64,000 nucleotides of DNA from NCBI RefSeq assembly GCF_000424985.1, contig NZ_AUKX01000021.1, forward strand, positions 25,563 through 89,562. Direction: 5' to 3'. The DNA comes from Arenibacter latericius DSM 15913. Its GTDB lineage: Bacteria; Bacteroidota; Bacteroidia; Flavobacteriales; Flavobacteriaceae. Positions 34,648 through 44,090 of the stretch are shown in pieces (position 1 is the first letter of the stretch; each line of letters begins with the position of its first letter). A program made the position numbers and the translations under genes. The notes beneath the pieces are model-generated. The model was not told the DNA's origin. It made no database searches and worked only from the letters and a program-made list of their open reading frames with translations.

Positions 34648-35925
34648 CTACATGTTATACTTGTCTTTCCATCGGTTCTTTAAAAACTCTTTAATGGCTT
34701 TTTCCCGTTGGTTGTTGCCTGGACTATAAAAACTAGTCCCTTTTAGTTCATCGGGCATAAACTCTTCCTCAACAAAATTATTGGCATAGTCATGAGCGTA
34801 TTTATATTCTTGTCCGTATCCAAGATCCTTCATAAGTTTAGTTGGAGCATTACGCAATTTTAGGGGGACGGAGAGATCTCCTGTTTGTTTTACGGTTTGT
34901 TGCGCTTTGTTAATAGCCATATAACTTGCGTTACTTTTTGGAGAGGTGGCAAGGTATATTACGCATTGACTAAGTATTATTCTAGCTTCTGGATAACCAA
35001 TTGTAGTTACGGCCTGAAAGGTGGTATTGGCGATTACCAAAGCTGTAGGGTTGGCAATGCCTATATCCTCAGAGGCAGCTATAATTAATCTTCGGGCAAT
35101 AAATTTTACATCCTCCCCACCTTCAATCATTCTGGCAAGCCAATAAACAGCAGCATTGGGGTCGCTCCCCCGGATAGATTTTATAAAGGCAGATATAATA
35201 TCGTAATGTTGCTCTCCAGTTTTATCGTATAGAACAGTATTCTGTTGAACTTTGCTTAGTACTAACTCATCGGTAATAGTAACGTCATCAGTAGCTTCAG
35301 AATTAATGATAAGCTCAAAGATATTTAATAGCTTTCTACCATCCCCTCCAGAGAGTCTAAGTAGTGCTTCGGTTTCCTTGAGGTGTATGGTTTTCTTTTT
35401 TAGATACGTATCTAGTTCCATAGCCCTTCTTAATAAGGCTATCAAATCTTCTTTACCAAACGGATTTAAAATATAAACCTGACACCTAGATAATAAAGCA
35501 GGAATTACTTCAAAACTGGGGTTCTCTGTAGTAGCACCGACCAAAGTTACCCAGCCTTTTTCAACAGCTCCTAGAAGAGAATCTTGTTGTGATTTGCTAA
35601 ATCTATGAATCTCATCTATAAATAGTATAGGGTTTTTGGTAGTAAATAACCCCCCACTTTGCTTAGCCTTATCTATAACCTCCCTAATGTCTTTTACGCC
35701 ACTGCTTATGGCGCTTAGAGTATAGAAAGGTCTTCCACTTTCTTCTGCAATTATATTAGCCAGGGTTGTTTTTCCTGTACCAGGAGGACCCCATAAAATT
35801 AAAGAAGGGAGAATACCTTTTTTAATCTGATTGGTAAGAGATCCTTTTTCTCCTACCAAATGATGTTGACTTATGTAATCTTCTAATGTTTTGGGGCGTA
35901 CCCTTTCTGCAAGTGGTTCGTTCAT
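34648..35925 (-). CDS. rarA: Replication-associated recombination protein A (RarA/MgsA AAA ATPase)
   Basis: A 425-residue clamp-loader-like AAA+ ATPase acting at stalled replication forks. Walker A is GPPGTGKT (46-53), Walker B is [10 protein letters not shown], and sensor 1 is [11 protein letters not shown], exactly the RarA/WRNIP1 pattern. The C-terminal MgsA tetramerisation region ([40 protein letters not shown]) is complete. A full TATTTTTG -7 box ends 5 nt before the ATG, so the mRNA is probably leaderless. It is divergent from the rhomboid gene. Confidence 0.96.
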   Translation of the reverse strand: MNEPLAERVRPKTLEDYISQHHLVGEKGSLTNQIKKGILPSLILWGPPGTGKTTLANIIAEESGRPFYTLSAISSGVKDIREVIDKAKQSGGLFTTKNPILFIDEIHRFSKSQQDSLLGAVEKGWVTLVGATTENPSFEVIPALLSRCQVYILNPFGKEDLIALLRRAMELDTYLKKKTIHLKETEALLRLSGGDGRKLLNIFELIINSEATDDVTITDELVLSKVQQNTVLYDKTGEQHYDIISAFIKSIRGSDPNAAVYWLARMIEGGEDVKFIARRLIIAASEDIGIANPTALVIANTTFQAVTTIGYPEARIILSQCVIYLATSPKSNASYMAINKAQQTVKQTGDLSVPLKLRNAPTKLMKDLGYGQEYKYAHDYANNFVEEEFMPDELKGTSFYSPGNNQREKAIKEFLKNRWKDKYNM

Positions 35926-35930
35926 AACGG

Positions 35931-35938
35931 CAAAAATA
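35931..35938 (-). promoter_or_regulatory. -7 box of rarA, 5 nt from the start codon
   Basis: The minus strand reads TATTTTTG, then 5 nt, then the rarA ATG. Transcription from here would begin at or next to the start codon. Confidence 0.55.
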
Positions 35939-36015
35939 AGATATTTATATAGATGACAATTTATCCGAAATTGGAAACATGGCTAGAATGTTGATTAAAT
36001 ATTTATATTTCAGGT

Positions 36016-36777
36016 ATGACAGAGAATTCATATTTTAAGTTTTCAAATTCGGTTATAATATTACCGCTTCTTACTGTACTTATCATTTGGACGGTTTTTT
36101 TTATAGAGCTAAAACTGCAAGTTAATCTAAATCAGTACGGAATCTATCCTAGGAGTTTAAACGGGTTAAGAGGTGTTGTTTTAAGTCCTTTTATACACGC
36201 TTCTGTAGATCATCTTTATAATAACACTATTCCGATTGCAATCCTTACAGCTGCTCTAGTTTATTTTTATAGGGGGATTGCGTTTAAGGTGTTATTAATT
36301 GGAGTGCTATTATCAGGACTTATTACCTGGTTAATCGGCAGGCCTAGCTACCATATTGGGATGAGTGGGGTAATTTATGTTTTGGTGAGCTTTATATTTT
36401 TTAAAGGCGTTTTATCTAAGCATTATAGATTAGTGGCACTTTCATTTATAGTTGTATTTATCTATGGGAGTATGTTGTGGTATATTTTTCCTGTTAAAGA
36501 AGGTATTTCTTGGGAGGGGCATTTGGGGGGATTCTCAACCGGATTGCTATTGGCCCTCACACTACGCGCCTCATTACCTAAGCCTAAAAAGTACGATTGG
36601 GAAAGGGAGGACTATAATGAGGAGGAGGATGAATTCCTAAAGCATTTTGATGAAAATGGGAACTTCATTGAGTCGCCCAAGGAAGAGCCAGAACAGGATT
36701 TAGATCAGCCGCGAATATTTTATCACTATAAGAAAATAGAAAAAGAGGACCTCAAAGATGATGAGGCCCCAAATTAA
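36016..36777 (+). CDS. Rhomboid-family intramembrane serine protease
   Basis: A 253-residue protein with six predicted transmembrane helices and a long acidic cytoplasmic tail (about 195-253). Catalytic residues are recognisable: Ser117 in HIGMSGVIY and His169 in WEGHLGGF, with the oxyanion-side HASVDHLYNN motif (61-70). Rhomboids cut membrane proteins within or near the membrane; the substrate is unknown. A -7-like TATATTTC (36003-36010) ends about 5 nt before the ATG, again implying a very short leader. It faces rlmB convergently, with a 30-nt gap. Confidence 0.93.
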   Translation: MTENSYFKFSNSVIILPLLTVLIIWTVFFIELKLQVNLNQYGIYPRSLNGLRGVVLSPFIHASVDHLYNNTIPIAILTAALVYFYRGIAFKVLLIGVLLSGLITWLIGRPSYHIGMSGVIYVLVSFIFFKGVLSKHYRLVALSFIVVFIYGSMLWYIFPVKEGISWEGHLGGFSTGLLLALTLRASLPKPKKYDWEREDYNEEEDEFLKHFDENGNFIESPKEEPEQDLDQPRIFYHYKKIEKEDLKDDEAPN

Positions 36778-36807
36778 TTTACTTCTATGGTAAATAACTA
36801 AATATCT

Positions 36808-37557
36808 TTATTTGGAAAGTGTATCCTGACGCTGCCTAACCACTTCGTATAAGAAAACCCCGCAGGCAACCGATACGTTTAACGAGCCTATACTTCCTAA
36901 CATCGGCAGTTTTGCCAAATGGTCGGATGCTTTTAATATTGAGGGAGATATTCCCAAGTCCTCTGATCCCATAATGATAGCTGTGGGAGAGGTAAATGAT
37001 ACGTCATAAATAGTGTTGTCTGTTTTCTCAGTAGCTGCAACCACCTGAACTCCTGAAGCCTGTAAAAAGAATACGGCGTCTTTTATATGGTCTACCTTGG
37101 CAATAGGTACTCTAAATGCTGCTCCGGCCGATGTTTTTATAGTATCAGCGGTTACAGGTGCAGCGCCTCTTTTTTGTATTATAATTCCATCTACTCCCGT
37201 GCATTCAGCGGTACGGATTATAGCTCCAAAATTACGTACATCAGAAAGTTGGTCCAGTAAGAGGAATAATGGTGCCTTCTCTTTTTCCGTTACATTAGCT
37301 ACCATTTCTTCAATGGAAAGAAAGCTAATAGGGGAGATATTGGCTACAACACCTTGATGATTGTTCTTGGTGAGTCTATTGAGTTTTTCAACAGGAACAT
37401 AGGAAGCGATAATGCCATTTTTTCTTAACAGTGTCTCTAATTCCCGGGAGAGATCGCCTTTTAATCCTTTTTGGATAAAGACTTTATCTATGGGTTCGTT
37501 GGCGTTGATGGCTTCGATAACTGCTCTAATGCCATAAATTTGGGTTGATTTTTCCAT
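36808..37557 (-). CDS. rlmB: 23S rRNA (guanosine-2251-2'-O)-methyltransferase, SpoU family
   Basis: A 249-residue SPOUT methyltransferase. The N-terminal substrate-binding domain (YGIRAVIEAINANEPIDKVFIQ) is followed by the SpoU knot region with motif 1 LLDQLSDVRNFGAIIRTAE, motif 2 IIMGSEDLGIS and motif 3 PMLGSIGSLNVSVACGVFLYE. This is the RlmB type, which 2'-O-methylates 23S rRNA in the peptidyl-transferase P loop; TrmH-like relatives cannot be fully excluded. A TATATTTG box ends 5 nt upstream of the ATG. Confidence 0.92.
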   Translation of the reverse strand: MEKSTQIYGIRAVIEAINANEPIDKVFIQKGLKGDLSRELETLLRKNGIIASYVPVEKLNRLTKNNHQGVVANISPISFLSIEEMVANVTEKEKAPLFLLLDQLSDVRNFGAIIRTAECTGVDGIIIQKRGAAPVTADTIKTSAGAAFRVPIAKVDHIKDAVFFLQASGVQVVAATEKTDNTIYDVSFTSPTAIIMGSEDLGISPSILKASDHLAKLPMLGSIGSLNVSVACGVFLYEVVRQRQDTLSK

Positions 37558-37562
37558 TGATG

Positions 37563-37570
37563 CAAATATA
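37563..37570 (-). promoter_or_regulatory. -7 box of rlmB, 5 nt from the start codon
   Basis: The minus strand reads TATATTTG followed by 5 nt and the rlmB ATG, the same spacing as at rarA. Confidence 0.55.
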
Positions 37571-37655
37571 TGTTAAATGAACCTTTGAAAAGTTATTCTA
37601 CTTAATTTAATATTTTTTGATGTTTTGGGAAGGTAGGACGAAATTGTTAGAATAT

Positions 37656-37692
37656 AAAAAAGTCGTCTAAAATTAATTTTAGACGACTTTTT
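37656..37692. terminator. Terminator of the second susC-susD operon (symmetrical)
   Basis: AAAAAGTCGTCTAAAAT and its exact complement around a 2-nt centre. The flanking A and T runs make it function in either direction. It lies 20 nt after the stop of the lipoprotein gene. Confidence 0.88.
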
Positions 37693-37712
37693 AAAAATTA
37701 CTGTATTGTTGA

Positions 37713-38603
37713 TTAATTCCTAACCAATTTTTGCAAAAATTCACGAGTTGCTCCTGCACCTCTGAAATAACCAGTGGTTAGTTCTATTGTGTGATGACCA
37801 TCAGCTTTTAAAGTTGCTTTATTGGTCTCATCAGTACAAGGTACTAGCTCAAATTTTCCGCCAGCACAGGTCATGATTGGAGAACCATTAAGTAAAGTGG
37901 GAGTGCCATCGGGATCTTTATCTAAGACTGTAATAACACCTGTGTCCTCATCTACGGTAAAATAAAAATCATTTCCATCGGGCCAAAAAGCAATACCTTC
38001 ATGTCTGTATAGTCCTGGAGCTATAGCTGCAACTACAAATGTTCTTCCAGCATAACTGGAAATAAAACTCCCAGAGTTCCAGTATTCGCCCACTTCTACA
38101 GTGTAAGTTCCTGCTAAGGTGTTAGAATCTAGCGCCTTTAGGGTGATAGCTGTACTGTTCACATCGGACACTGATTCTGATGAACTTGTAATTTCTAAAA
38201 CGATATCCTTAAATTCAAAAGGAACTAAATTTCCGGTTAGGATCTTTATACTTGCAACTACAGAAGTTTGACCTGCGGGAATAGTGTAGGTGGTTGAATT
38301 TAATTCGAACTCTTCACCTTCCTTAGCTTCCGAGTCGGGACTAGTTGCAATAGTAACTTCCACATCTCTATCTAATGGCACATTTTTTCCGCCAAAAAAC
38401 GTGATAGGAACTTCATAATCAATAGGAGTGTTTTCTGGATCCTTAATGATATTTAGTTCTGTCTTAGTTTTCTCGAATTGAGCCAAAATAGGGCCTTGCC
38501 CAAAATCGGTTTCATCTTGATCTAGTATGGCATCACATGAGACCATAAACATAGCGGCAATGGCGAGTGCTAGATAATTTAATTTATATGTTATATTTTT
38601 CAT
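37713..38603 (-). CDS. Hypothetical surface lipoprotein of a Sus-type operon
   Basis: From the Met at 38603 this is a 296-residue lipoprotein with lipobox MVSC; the longer start at 38624 would overlap the susD stop and give a poor signal peptide. The N-terminal half has a Calx-beta/DUF4843-like beta sandwich pattern (ITFFGGKNVPLDRDVEVTIA, AGQTSVVASIKI), followed by an unassigned beta-rich part (GTYTVEVGEYWN). It is placed third in a susC-susD operon, where surface binding lipoproteins usually lie, so a ligand-binding role is a reasonable inference. It ends at a strong terminator. Confidence 0.75.
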   Translation of the reverse strand: MKNITYKLNYLALAIAAMFMVSCDAILDQDETDFGQGPILAQFEKTKTELNIIKDPENTPIDYEVPITFFGGKNVPLDRDVEVTIATSPDSEAKEGEEFELNSTTYTIPAGQTSVVASIKILTGNLVPFEFKDIVLEITSSSESVSDVNSTAITLKALDSNTLAGTYTVEVGEYWNSGSFISSYAGRTFVVAAIAPGLYRHEGIAFWPDGNDFYFTVDEDTGVITVLDKDPDGTPTLLNGSPIMTCAGGKFELVPCTDETNKATLKADGHHTIELTTGYFRGAGATREFLQKLVRN

Positions 38604-38614
38604 CGTATGATATT

Positions 38615-40117
38615 TTATTTCCAAAATGGATTACTAGTAAAGGCGTCACCAACATTTTGCGTAGGAACATTGTCTTTGTTTCTGGCAACTTCAGATGCTG
38701 GGTATAAAAGTCTTACAGGGCGTACACCGTCTGATTCTACTGGGATAGGTAAATCTGCTGGGAAACCTGTCCTTGTTTTCTCAATCCACAATTCAATAGA
38801 AGAAGTGCTGTTTAAAGCCACCCATTTTTGGGTGATTATCGCTTCAATTTTATCAGTTGATGAATCCCAATTAACATTAATTAAATCTTGAGTATAGTAG
38901 CTTTCGGCAGAATCCTCAGGATCTTCAACACCTAGGTAAACATAAGACTCTGTAATAGCCTCTTGGTATAATTCCTTAGCAGCGGCATCTCCTCCAGGGA
39001 TATAGCCTCTAACAATTGCTTCAGCCTGAAGAAGTAAGCTTTCAGTAAGTAACATAATTGGTTGGTCTTGATCTGCGCTTCTAAGAAGGCCTGGACCTAC
39101 TTTTGAAAGATCATTACTAGTAAATCCACTTCCTGGGAGAACTGTAGATTGAGGAGCCCCTTTAAAGGCACCACCGGATTGTGCAGGAGCATATATTCTA
39201 GACAAACGATCATCATTGGTGTCTACTAAGAAGTCCAAAGCATAATCACTAGCTACTGTAAAGTCACCTCTATCAGTTTGTGAATTGGTGTTTACATTTC
39301 GGAAATAACCGTAAAATGGACTTTGCTTATCGCTAGCATCAGAATACCCAGGATTGGCATTAACATCAGATTGGATATAGCCAGCGCCATTAGCGTTGAT
39401 TAATGCAATTTGATCCTTGATGTAGCTGTCTTGTCCTGTGTTACTCAATCTAACCAACATTCTAAGTTTAATAGTGTTGGCAAAGGCAGCCCATTCATCC
39501 ATATGTCCGCCAAATATAATGTCCTGAGAACCTGGATCCTCAGCACCTTCAGGCATATTTAATGCTAGGTTAGCTGCTTGGGTTAAAGCATCAATATTAG
39601 CTTTGTACACCGTTTCTGCATCATCATATTTTGGAGTGGTGTTTGCTCCTCTTTGGTTAGCCTCGGTATAAGGTACATCTCCATAAAGATCAACCAAATA
39701 CTGGTATTGAAACCCTTTTAGAGTAGCTGAAATAACCTTATACGCACTATAATCTATAGCGCCTGCAGGGTCTTCATAGGTTTCTATATAAGTAAGGTTT
39801 TTAAAGATATCCACATAACTAGTCTCAAAAATGGTAGAGAAAAAGTTTGTGGTAACATTATATCTAGCGAAATCTGCATTGGCAGACCAGTTAGATGGTG
39901 TAGCCCAATTATAGGCCATAAATTGACCTAAGTAGGTCATAGATCTAGCATTTAAATTAGCTAGACTAGCCTGTGCCACCGGCAATGTTAGTTGTGGTGT
40001 AGAAATAGGAGGATCATTAGGGTTGTCATTGACATCCAAGTAGTCGCTACAACTTACGGCTCCTACTAAGATAGAGAGCAGTAATATAGTAGATTTTATA
40101 AATGGTATTTTTTTCAT
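38615..40117 (-). CDS. SusD/RagB-like nutrient-binding lipoprotein (SusD-like_2 type)
   Basis: A 500-residue lipoprotein; the lipobox is AVSC with the acceptor near residue 23, followed by SDYLDVNDNPNDP. The C-terminal QKWVALNSTSSIELWIEKTRTGFP stretch is typical of the SusD-like_2 subgroup and differs from the classical SusD at 26.8 kb. Subgroup members pair with SusC and are found both in glycan loci and in loci with no enzymes. The start is 9 nt after the susC stop, so the two are cotranscribed. Confidence 0.93.
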   Translation of the reverse strand: MKKIPFIKSTILLLSILVGAVSCSDYLDVNDNPNDPPISTPQLTLPVAQASLANLNARSMTYLGQFMAYNWATPSNWSANADFARYNVTTNFFSTIFETSYVDIFKNLTYIETYEDPAGAIDYSAYKVISATLKGFQYQYLVDLYGDVPYTEANQRGANTTPKYDDAETVYKANIDALTQAANLALNMPEGAEDPGSQDIIFGGHMDEWAAFANTIKLRMLVRLSNTGQDSYIKDQIALINANGAGYIQSDVNANPGYSDASDKQSPFYGYFRNVNTNSQTDRGDFTVASDYALDFLVDTNDDRLSRIYAPAQSGGAFKGAPQSTVLPGSGFTSNDLSKVGPGLLRSADQDQPIMLLTESLLLQAEAIVRGYIPGGDAAAKELYQEAITESYVYLGVEDPEDSAESYYTQDLINVNWDSSTDKIEAIITQKWVALNSTSSIELWIEKTRTGFPADLPIPVESDGVRPVRLLYPASEVARNKDNVPTQNVGDAFTSNPFWK

Positions 40118-40126
40118 GATTTTTTT

Positions 40127-43100
40127 TTAAAAAGTTACAGATAAGTTTAAACCAAACTGTCTAGTCGGTGGAGTCTGGGACTGTGTACCAACTCCTATAG
40201 CGTTTCCAGTAGTAAAGTTAAATTCTGGATCGGTATAGACATTGTCCTTTGGTCTTAAAGTTAAAAGGTTACGTCCGTACAAACCAATGGTTAAGTTATC
40301 TACTCCTATTTGCTCCAAAACTTTTTGGTTTAAAGAATAGGATAAAGAAACTTCCCTTAATTTAAGGGTGGTCGCATCTGTTACATAATTTTCTTTTACA
40401 TCGTTATACGAATCCCAGAAAGCATTACCTCCACCAGAAGTTAATCTGTTGGTATTAGCTACGTAGCCACCAGATCCATCGGAATACGAAGAATTAGGGA
40501 ATACAAAAGGTTGTCTACCGGCAGTAGCGCTATGTTTTGTTAATCCTGTAAATTCTAAGGCATTTACAATATCGTTGAAGAATACGTGTCCAGTTCTGTA
40601 ATCTGCTACAGCGTATAAACTCCAATTCTTATATTTAATATTACTGTTTAATCCAATGATGTAATCTGGAGATGTTTTTCCTTGAATTTGGTTTTGACTA
40701 TCCTGAATAGGATCTCCATCGTCACCTACGATAATGCGGCCTTGAGGGTCTCTTAGATATGCAGTTGTTCTGATCTGCGGATAAGGCTCACCTACTTTAG
40801 CGATAATTTGCGCGGTAGAAAACCCTCCTATGTCTAACTCATCTACACCATCAGCTAGGGTAATTACTTTAGACTTGTATCCAGAATAATTAACTCCTAG
40901 ATCCCATTTAAAATTAGTAGATCTCAGTAAGGTACCTTTTACGTCTAACTCTATACCCTTGTTTTCAATTTCACCAATGTTTATTAAGCTACTAGAAGCT
41001 CCAGAAGCTAACGACACGTTTACAGGGATAATCTGATCAGTAGAATTGGTTTTGTATGCGGTAGCATTAATATTTAACCTGCTTCTAAACATACTTAATT
41101 CTATTCCCGCTTCTGTAGAAGTAGTGAATTCCGGATTTAAGTTAGGATCTGGATCTCTAGAAGATTGTGATAATCCTACTGTGGATCCGTAAGGGAAGTT
41201 TGCAGGGGCGAAAAATGTACCCGCTGTGGCATAAATTCCTGGGTCATTACCAGTTTTGGTAACGTTTACGTTAGCCTTAAGGTAATTAATCCCTCTATCG
41301 TTTACTATCCCTGGGAAGGCATCGGTAGCTACAAAAGATAGTCCGGCTCCTGGATAAAAGAAAGATCTATTATCTTCAGGAAGAGTAGAAGACCAGTCAT
41401 TTCTAGCAGTAACGTTTAGGAAAAGATAATTTTTAAAACCTAAGGTCCAATCTGCATAAACACCAATCTTACGGTAGTTTTGACTTTCCTCAAAACCTCC
41501 AAGGTCACCAGTTCTGGTAGACACATTGTAAAAATCTGGGATAATAAGGTCGCTTCCATCTACACCCACTTCTTTAAAAGTAGTAAGTCTAGTATTGGTA
41601 CCTAATGTAAGGTTAGTAGAAAAGCTTTCTGAAATGTCTTTGTTGAATTGCAATAAGAAGTCATTATTAAACCTAGTAGAGTTACTCATTCTATCTGCGG
41701 TTCTTGCTCCATATTCATCCATTTCCGAATAAACATTTTCTAAGTGGAAGGCATAGGTGTAAGCACCAAATTCTCTTTTAAAAGACTCTGTTCCACCTGT
41801 AAACCCTGTGTTTAACGAAGCTGTTAACCAATCGGTTATTTTGTAATCAACACTGGTTAGGATGTTGAATTCTTGATAATCGGTTTTCTCTCTTTGGGTG
41901 TCAACTATGAAGTAAGGGTTTTCATAAAAACGGAAGAAAGATACTTCGTTTCTGGTAAACTTTCCAGTTCTCCAGTTTTTTAGTTGCTCCATGGGTAGGT
42001 GTAACGGAGTGTTTAAAACATTCCAATAAACAGGCCTATTTTGGCGTCCGCCATTTCCTACTAAGTTAGCATGGGATCTAAAGAAAGATAGGTTACCACC
42101 TACTTTTAATCGGTTATACTCTTTAGAAGCTTTTAATCGAACATTGGTTCTGTTATACTTGTCGTTGGGAACAGTTCCTGTTGTATTGGTTTGATCTAAT
42201 GAAAGTAAGAAATCACTAGTTTCATCACCACCACTTAAGGTAATACCATGACGGGCAGTAGATCCAGTATTAAAGAAATTTTTGTGATTGTTTTTAATGG
42301 GGCTATAAGGCACTTGCCAAACAGATCCATCGTCTAAAGTTTCACTAGCGTCTATAAGTCGACCGTCATATCTTGGTCCCCAAGCTACATTTTCTAGTGG
42401 CCAAAGTGTTCCATCTGGAAATCCACCGACACCAAATTGATCCTGTAGTTCTGGTAAATAAGACACGGTTTCTACTTGGTAAGAAGTAGAGTAAGTTGCA
42501 GCAAGTTTACCTTTACCTTTTTTGGTGGTAATAAGAACAACTCCATTGGCAGCATCAGACCCGTACAATGCAGAAGCATTAGCTCCCTTAAGTACAGAAA
42601 TGTTATCTATATCATTTGGGTTAATACGATCTAAAACCCCTCTAGAAGAAGGGAAACCGTCTACTACTATAAGAGCTTGGTTGTTTCCTAATAGAGACCG
42701 GTTACCTCTTAAAACAACCCTTGTAGATGGGTTAGCGCCGTTGTTTACTGTGTTAATTTGAAGTCCAGATACTTTACCAACCATCGCAGTGGCAACGTTA
42801 ACTGCTTTGGTTTTCGTTACTTCATCACTGTCTAGTTTAGAAACGGAATAGGAAAGCTCTCTTGGCTTTCTTTCTATCCCCAGTGCGGTAACTACTACTT
42901 CTTCTAGGGCCTGAGCATCCTCTGTCATTTGAACATCAACTCTGTTTCCAGAACCAATAAGCTTGGTAACAGTAGATTGACCAATGTAAGTGAATACTAA
43001 AGTTTGTCCCTCTTGACCCGCAATAGAGTAATTTCCGTCAAAGTCGGTTTGCGTGCCAGTAGTGGTTCCTTGCACTAGGATATTTACTCCAGGGAGGGGG

Positions 43101-43210
43101 AGACCATCTTGGTCCGTAACCGTACCTGAAATCGTTTTGTCCTGTGCGAAAGCAAAATGCACAGTCAACACCAGAAATAGTGTTAAGATTCCATTTAGTT
43201 TTGTTTTCAT
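40127..43210 (-). CDS. SusC/RagA-family TonB-linked outer-membrane transporter
   Basis: A 1027-residue outer-membrane protein with a signal peptide ending at FAFAQ (about residue 23), a carboxypeptidase-D-like domain (ISGTVTDQDGLPLPGVNI), a TonB-box-like EEVVVTALGIERK near 108-120, a plug (ALIVVDGFP and GANASALYGSDAANGVVLITTKKGKGK), and a barrel ending LNLSVTF. It is clearly a different lineage from the pair at 23.5 kb (TALGIERK rather than VGYGTQRK), so the two pairs are not recent duplicates. No enzyme or regulator lies beside it, so its substrate is unknown. Its promoter must lie in the 467-nt spacer before rpsL. Confidence 0.96.
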   Translation of the reverse strand: MKTKLNGILTLFLVLTVHFAFAQDKTISGTVTDQDGLPLPGVNILVQGTTTGTQTDFDGNYSIAGQEGQTLVFTYIGQSTVTKLIGSGNRVDVQMTEDAQALEEVVVTALGIERKPRELSYSVSKLDSDEVTKTKAVNVATAMVGKVSGLQINTVNNGANPSTRVVLRGNRSLLGNNQALIVVDGFPSSRGVLDRINPNDIDNISVLKGANASALYGSDAANGVVLITTKKGKGKLAATYSTSYQVETVSYLPELQDQFGVGGFPDGTLWPLENVAWGPRYDGRLIDASETLDDGSVWQVPYSPIKNNHKNFFNTGSTARHGITLSGGDETSDFLLSLDQTNTTGTVPNDKYNRTNVRLKASKEYNRLKVGGNLSFFRSHANLVGNGGRQNRPVYWNVLNTPLHLPMEQLKNWRTGKFTRNEVSFFRFYENPYFIVDTQREKTDYQEFNILTSVDYKITDWLTASLNTGFTGGTESFKREFGAYTYAFHLENVYSEMDEYGARTADRMSNSTRFNNDFLLQFNKDISESFSTNLTLGTNTRLTTFKEVGVDGSDLIIPDFYNVSTRTGDLGGFEESQNYRKIGVYADWTLGFKNYLFLNVTARNDWSSTLPEDNRSFFYPGAGLSFVATDAFPGIVNDRGINYLKANVNVTKTGNDPGIYATAGTFFAPANFPYGSTVGLSQSSRDPDPNLNPEFTTSTEAGIELSMFRSRLNINATAYKTNSTDQIIPVNVSLASGASSSLINIGEIENKGIELDVKGTLLRSTNFKWDLGVNYSGYKSKVITLADGVDELDIGGFSTAQIIAKVGEPYPQIRTTAYLRDPQGRIIVGDDGDPIQDSQNQIQGKTSPDYIIGLNSNIKYKNWSLYAVADYRTGHVFFNDIVNALEFTGLTKHSATAGRQPFVFPNSSYSDGSGGYVANTNRLTSGGGNAFWDSYNDVKENYVTDATTLKLREVSLSYSLNQKVLEQIGVDNLTIGLYGRNLLTLRPKDNVYTDPEFNFTTGNAIGVGTQSQTPPTRQFGLNLSVTF

Positions 43211-43677
43211 TTTATTATAATTTGAATTAGTTGACCGTAAAAATCTTAAAATTAAGTTAATGAAAAAAATTAATTCTATTAAATCTTTAGTTTATTTTGT
43301 AAAAGTTTATAGAAAGGCTGCTTTTGTTGGGAAAAGTTGAATTTTAAGACTTTTATAATTTTAATTGTTAATGTATAAGGCGATTGGTTTCCCTAAAGAG
43401 GTGGAAAGTGGGTTTTTATAGGATTGTGGGTTCAAATGTTGCCTGGTAGATTGTTTAGGTCATTTTGTTATAGTTGTGGGTTTGGGGTTAATTGGGAAAT
43501 TAATTCTTAGGCTTGTTGACTCTCAACGGTGGTTTTTTGTGTGTTTTTAGATGCAAAAGCTTGATATTCAAAAAAAAATATGAAAAAAAACTCCATAGGA
43601 TTTGAATTATTCTGGATTATCCTTACATTTGCCAGCCCTTAAAAAGAGGGGATTAAGTTTTATTATACATATATAGT
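43211..43677. other. 467-bp divergent spacer between susC and rpsL
   Basis: AT-rich region with no supported gene. The rpsL side has a nearly perfect promoter. On the susC side no CAAAnnTA (minus-strand -7) was found, so that promoter is weak, regulated, or of another class. Confidence 0.6.
43601..43631 (+). promoter_or_regulatory. Promoter of the str-S10-spc-alpha ribosomal cluster
   Basis: TTTG (43601-43604), 19 nt, then TACATTTG (43624-43631): both halves of the Bacteroidota sigma-ABfr-type promoter with ideal spacing. Transcription should begin near 43635, giving an rpsL leader of about 42 nt. Confidence 0.8.
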
Positions 43678-44052
43678 ATGCCAACAATTTCACAATTAGT
43701 ACGAAAAGGAAGAGTCACTATTACTAAGAAGAGTAAATCGGTTGCTTTGGATTCGTGCCCTCAAAGAAGAGGTGTTTGTACGCGTGTTTATACTACTACT
43801 CCGAAAAAGCCAAACTCTGCAATGCGTAAGGTTGCAAGGGTTAGGTTAACTAACGGAAAAGAAGTGAACGCTTACATACCTGGAGAGGGGCACAATTTAC
43901 AAGAGCACTCGATAGTATTAGTAAGGGGCGGAAGGGTAAAAGATTTGCCAGGAGTTAGGTATCACATCGTTAGAGGTGCTTTGGATACAGCAGGTGTTGC
44001 TGGAAGAGCTCAACGTAGATCTAAGTATGGTGCAAAACGCCCTAAGAAGTAA
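43678..44052 (+). CDS. rpsL: 30S ribosomal protein S12
   Basis: A 124-residue S12, decoding-centre protein. The conserved [23 protein letters not shown] loop and [13 protein letters not shown] carry the lysines at which streptomycin-resistance changes normally arise, and both are wild type. First gene of the ribosomal cluster, behind a strong promoter; rpsG follows after 38 nt. Confidence 0.99.
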   Translation: MPTISQLVRKGRVTITKKSKSVALDSCPQRRGVCTRVYTTTPKKPNSAMRKVARVRLTNGKEVNAYIPGEGHNLQEHSIVLVRGGRVKDLPGVRYHIVRGALDTAGVAGRAQRRSKYGAKRPKK

Positions 44053-44090
44053 GATAGGGTTTCCCTATCCAAACAATTAAATGAGAAGAA

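Noticed and set aside
23483..43210. The two susC-susD pairs as a recent duplication
   Set aside because: Plug, TonB-box and SusD subgroup differ, and the third lipoprotein occurs in only one; they are separate lineages. Only the 226-bp tail is duplicated.
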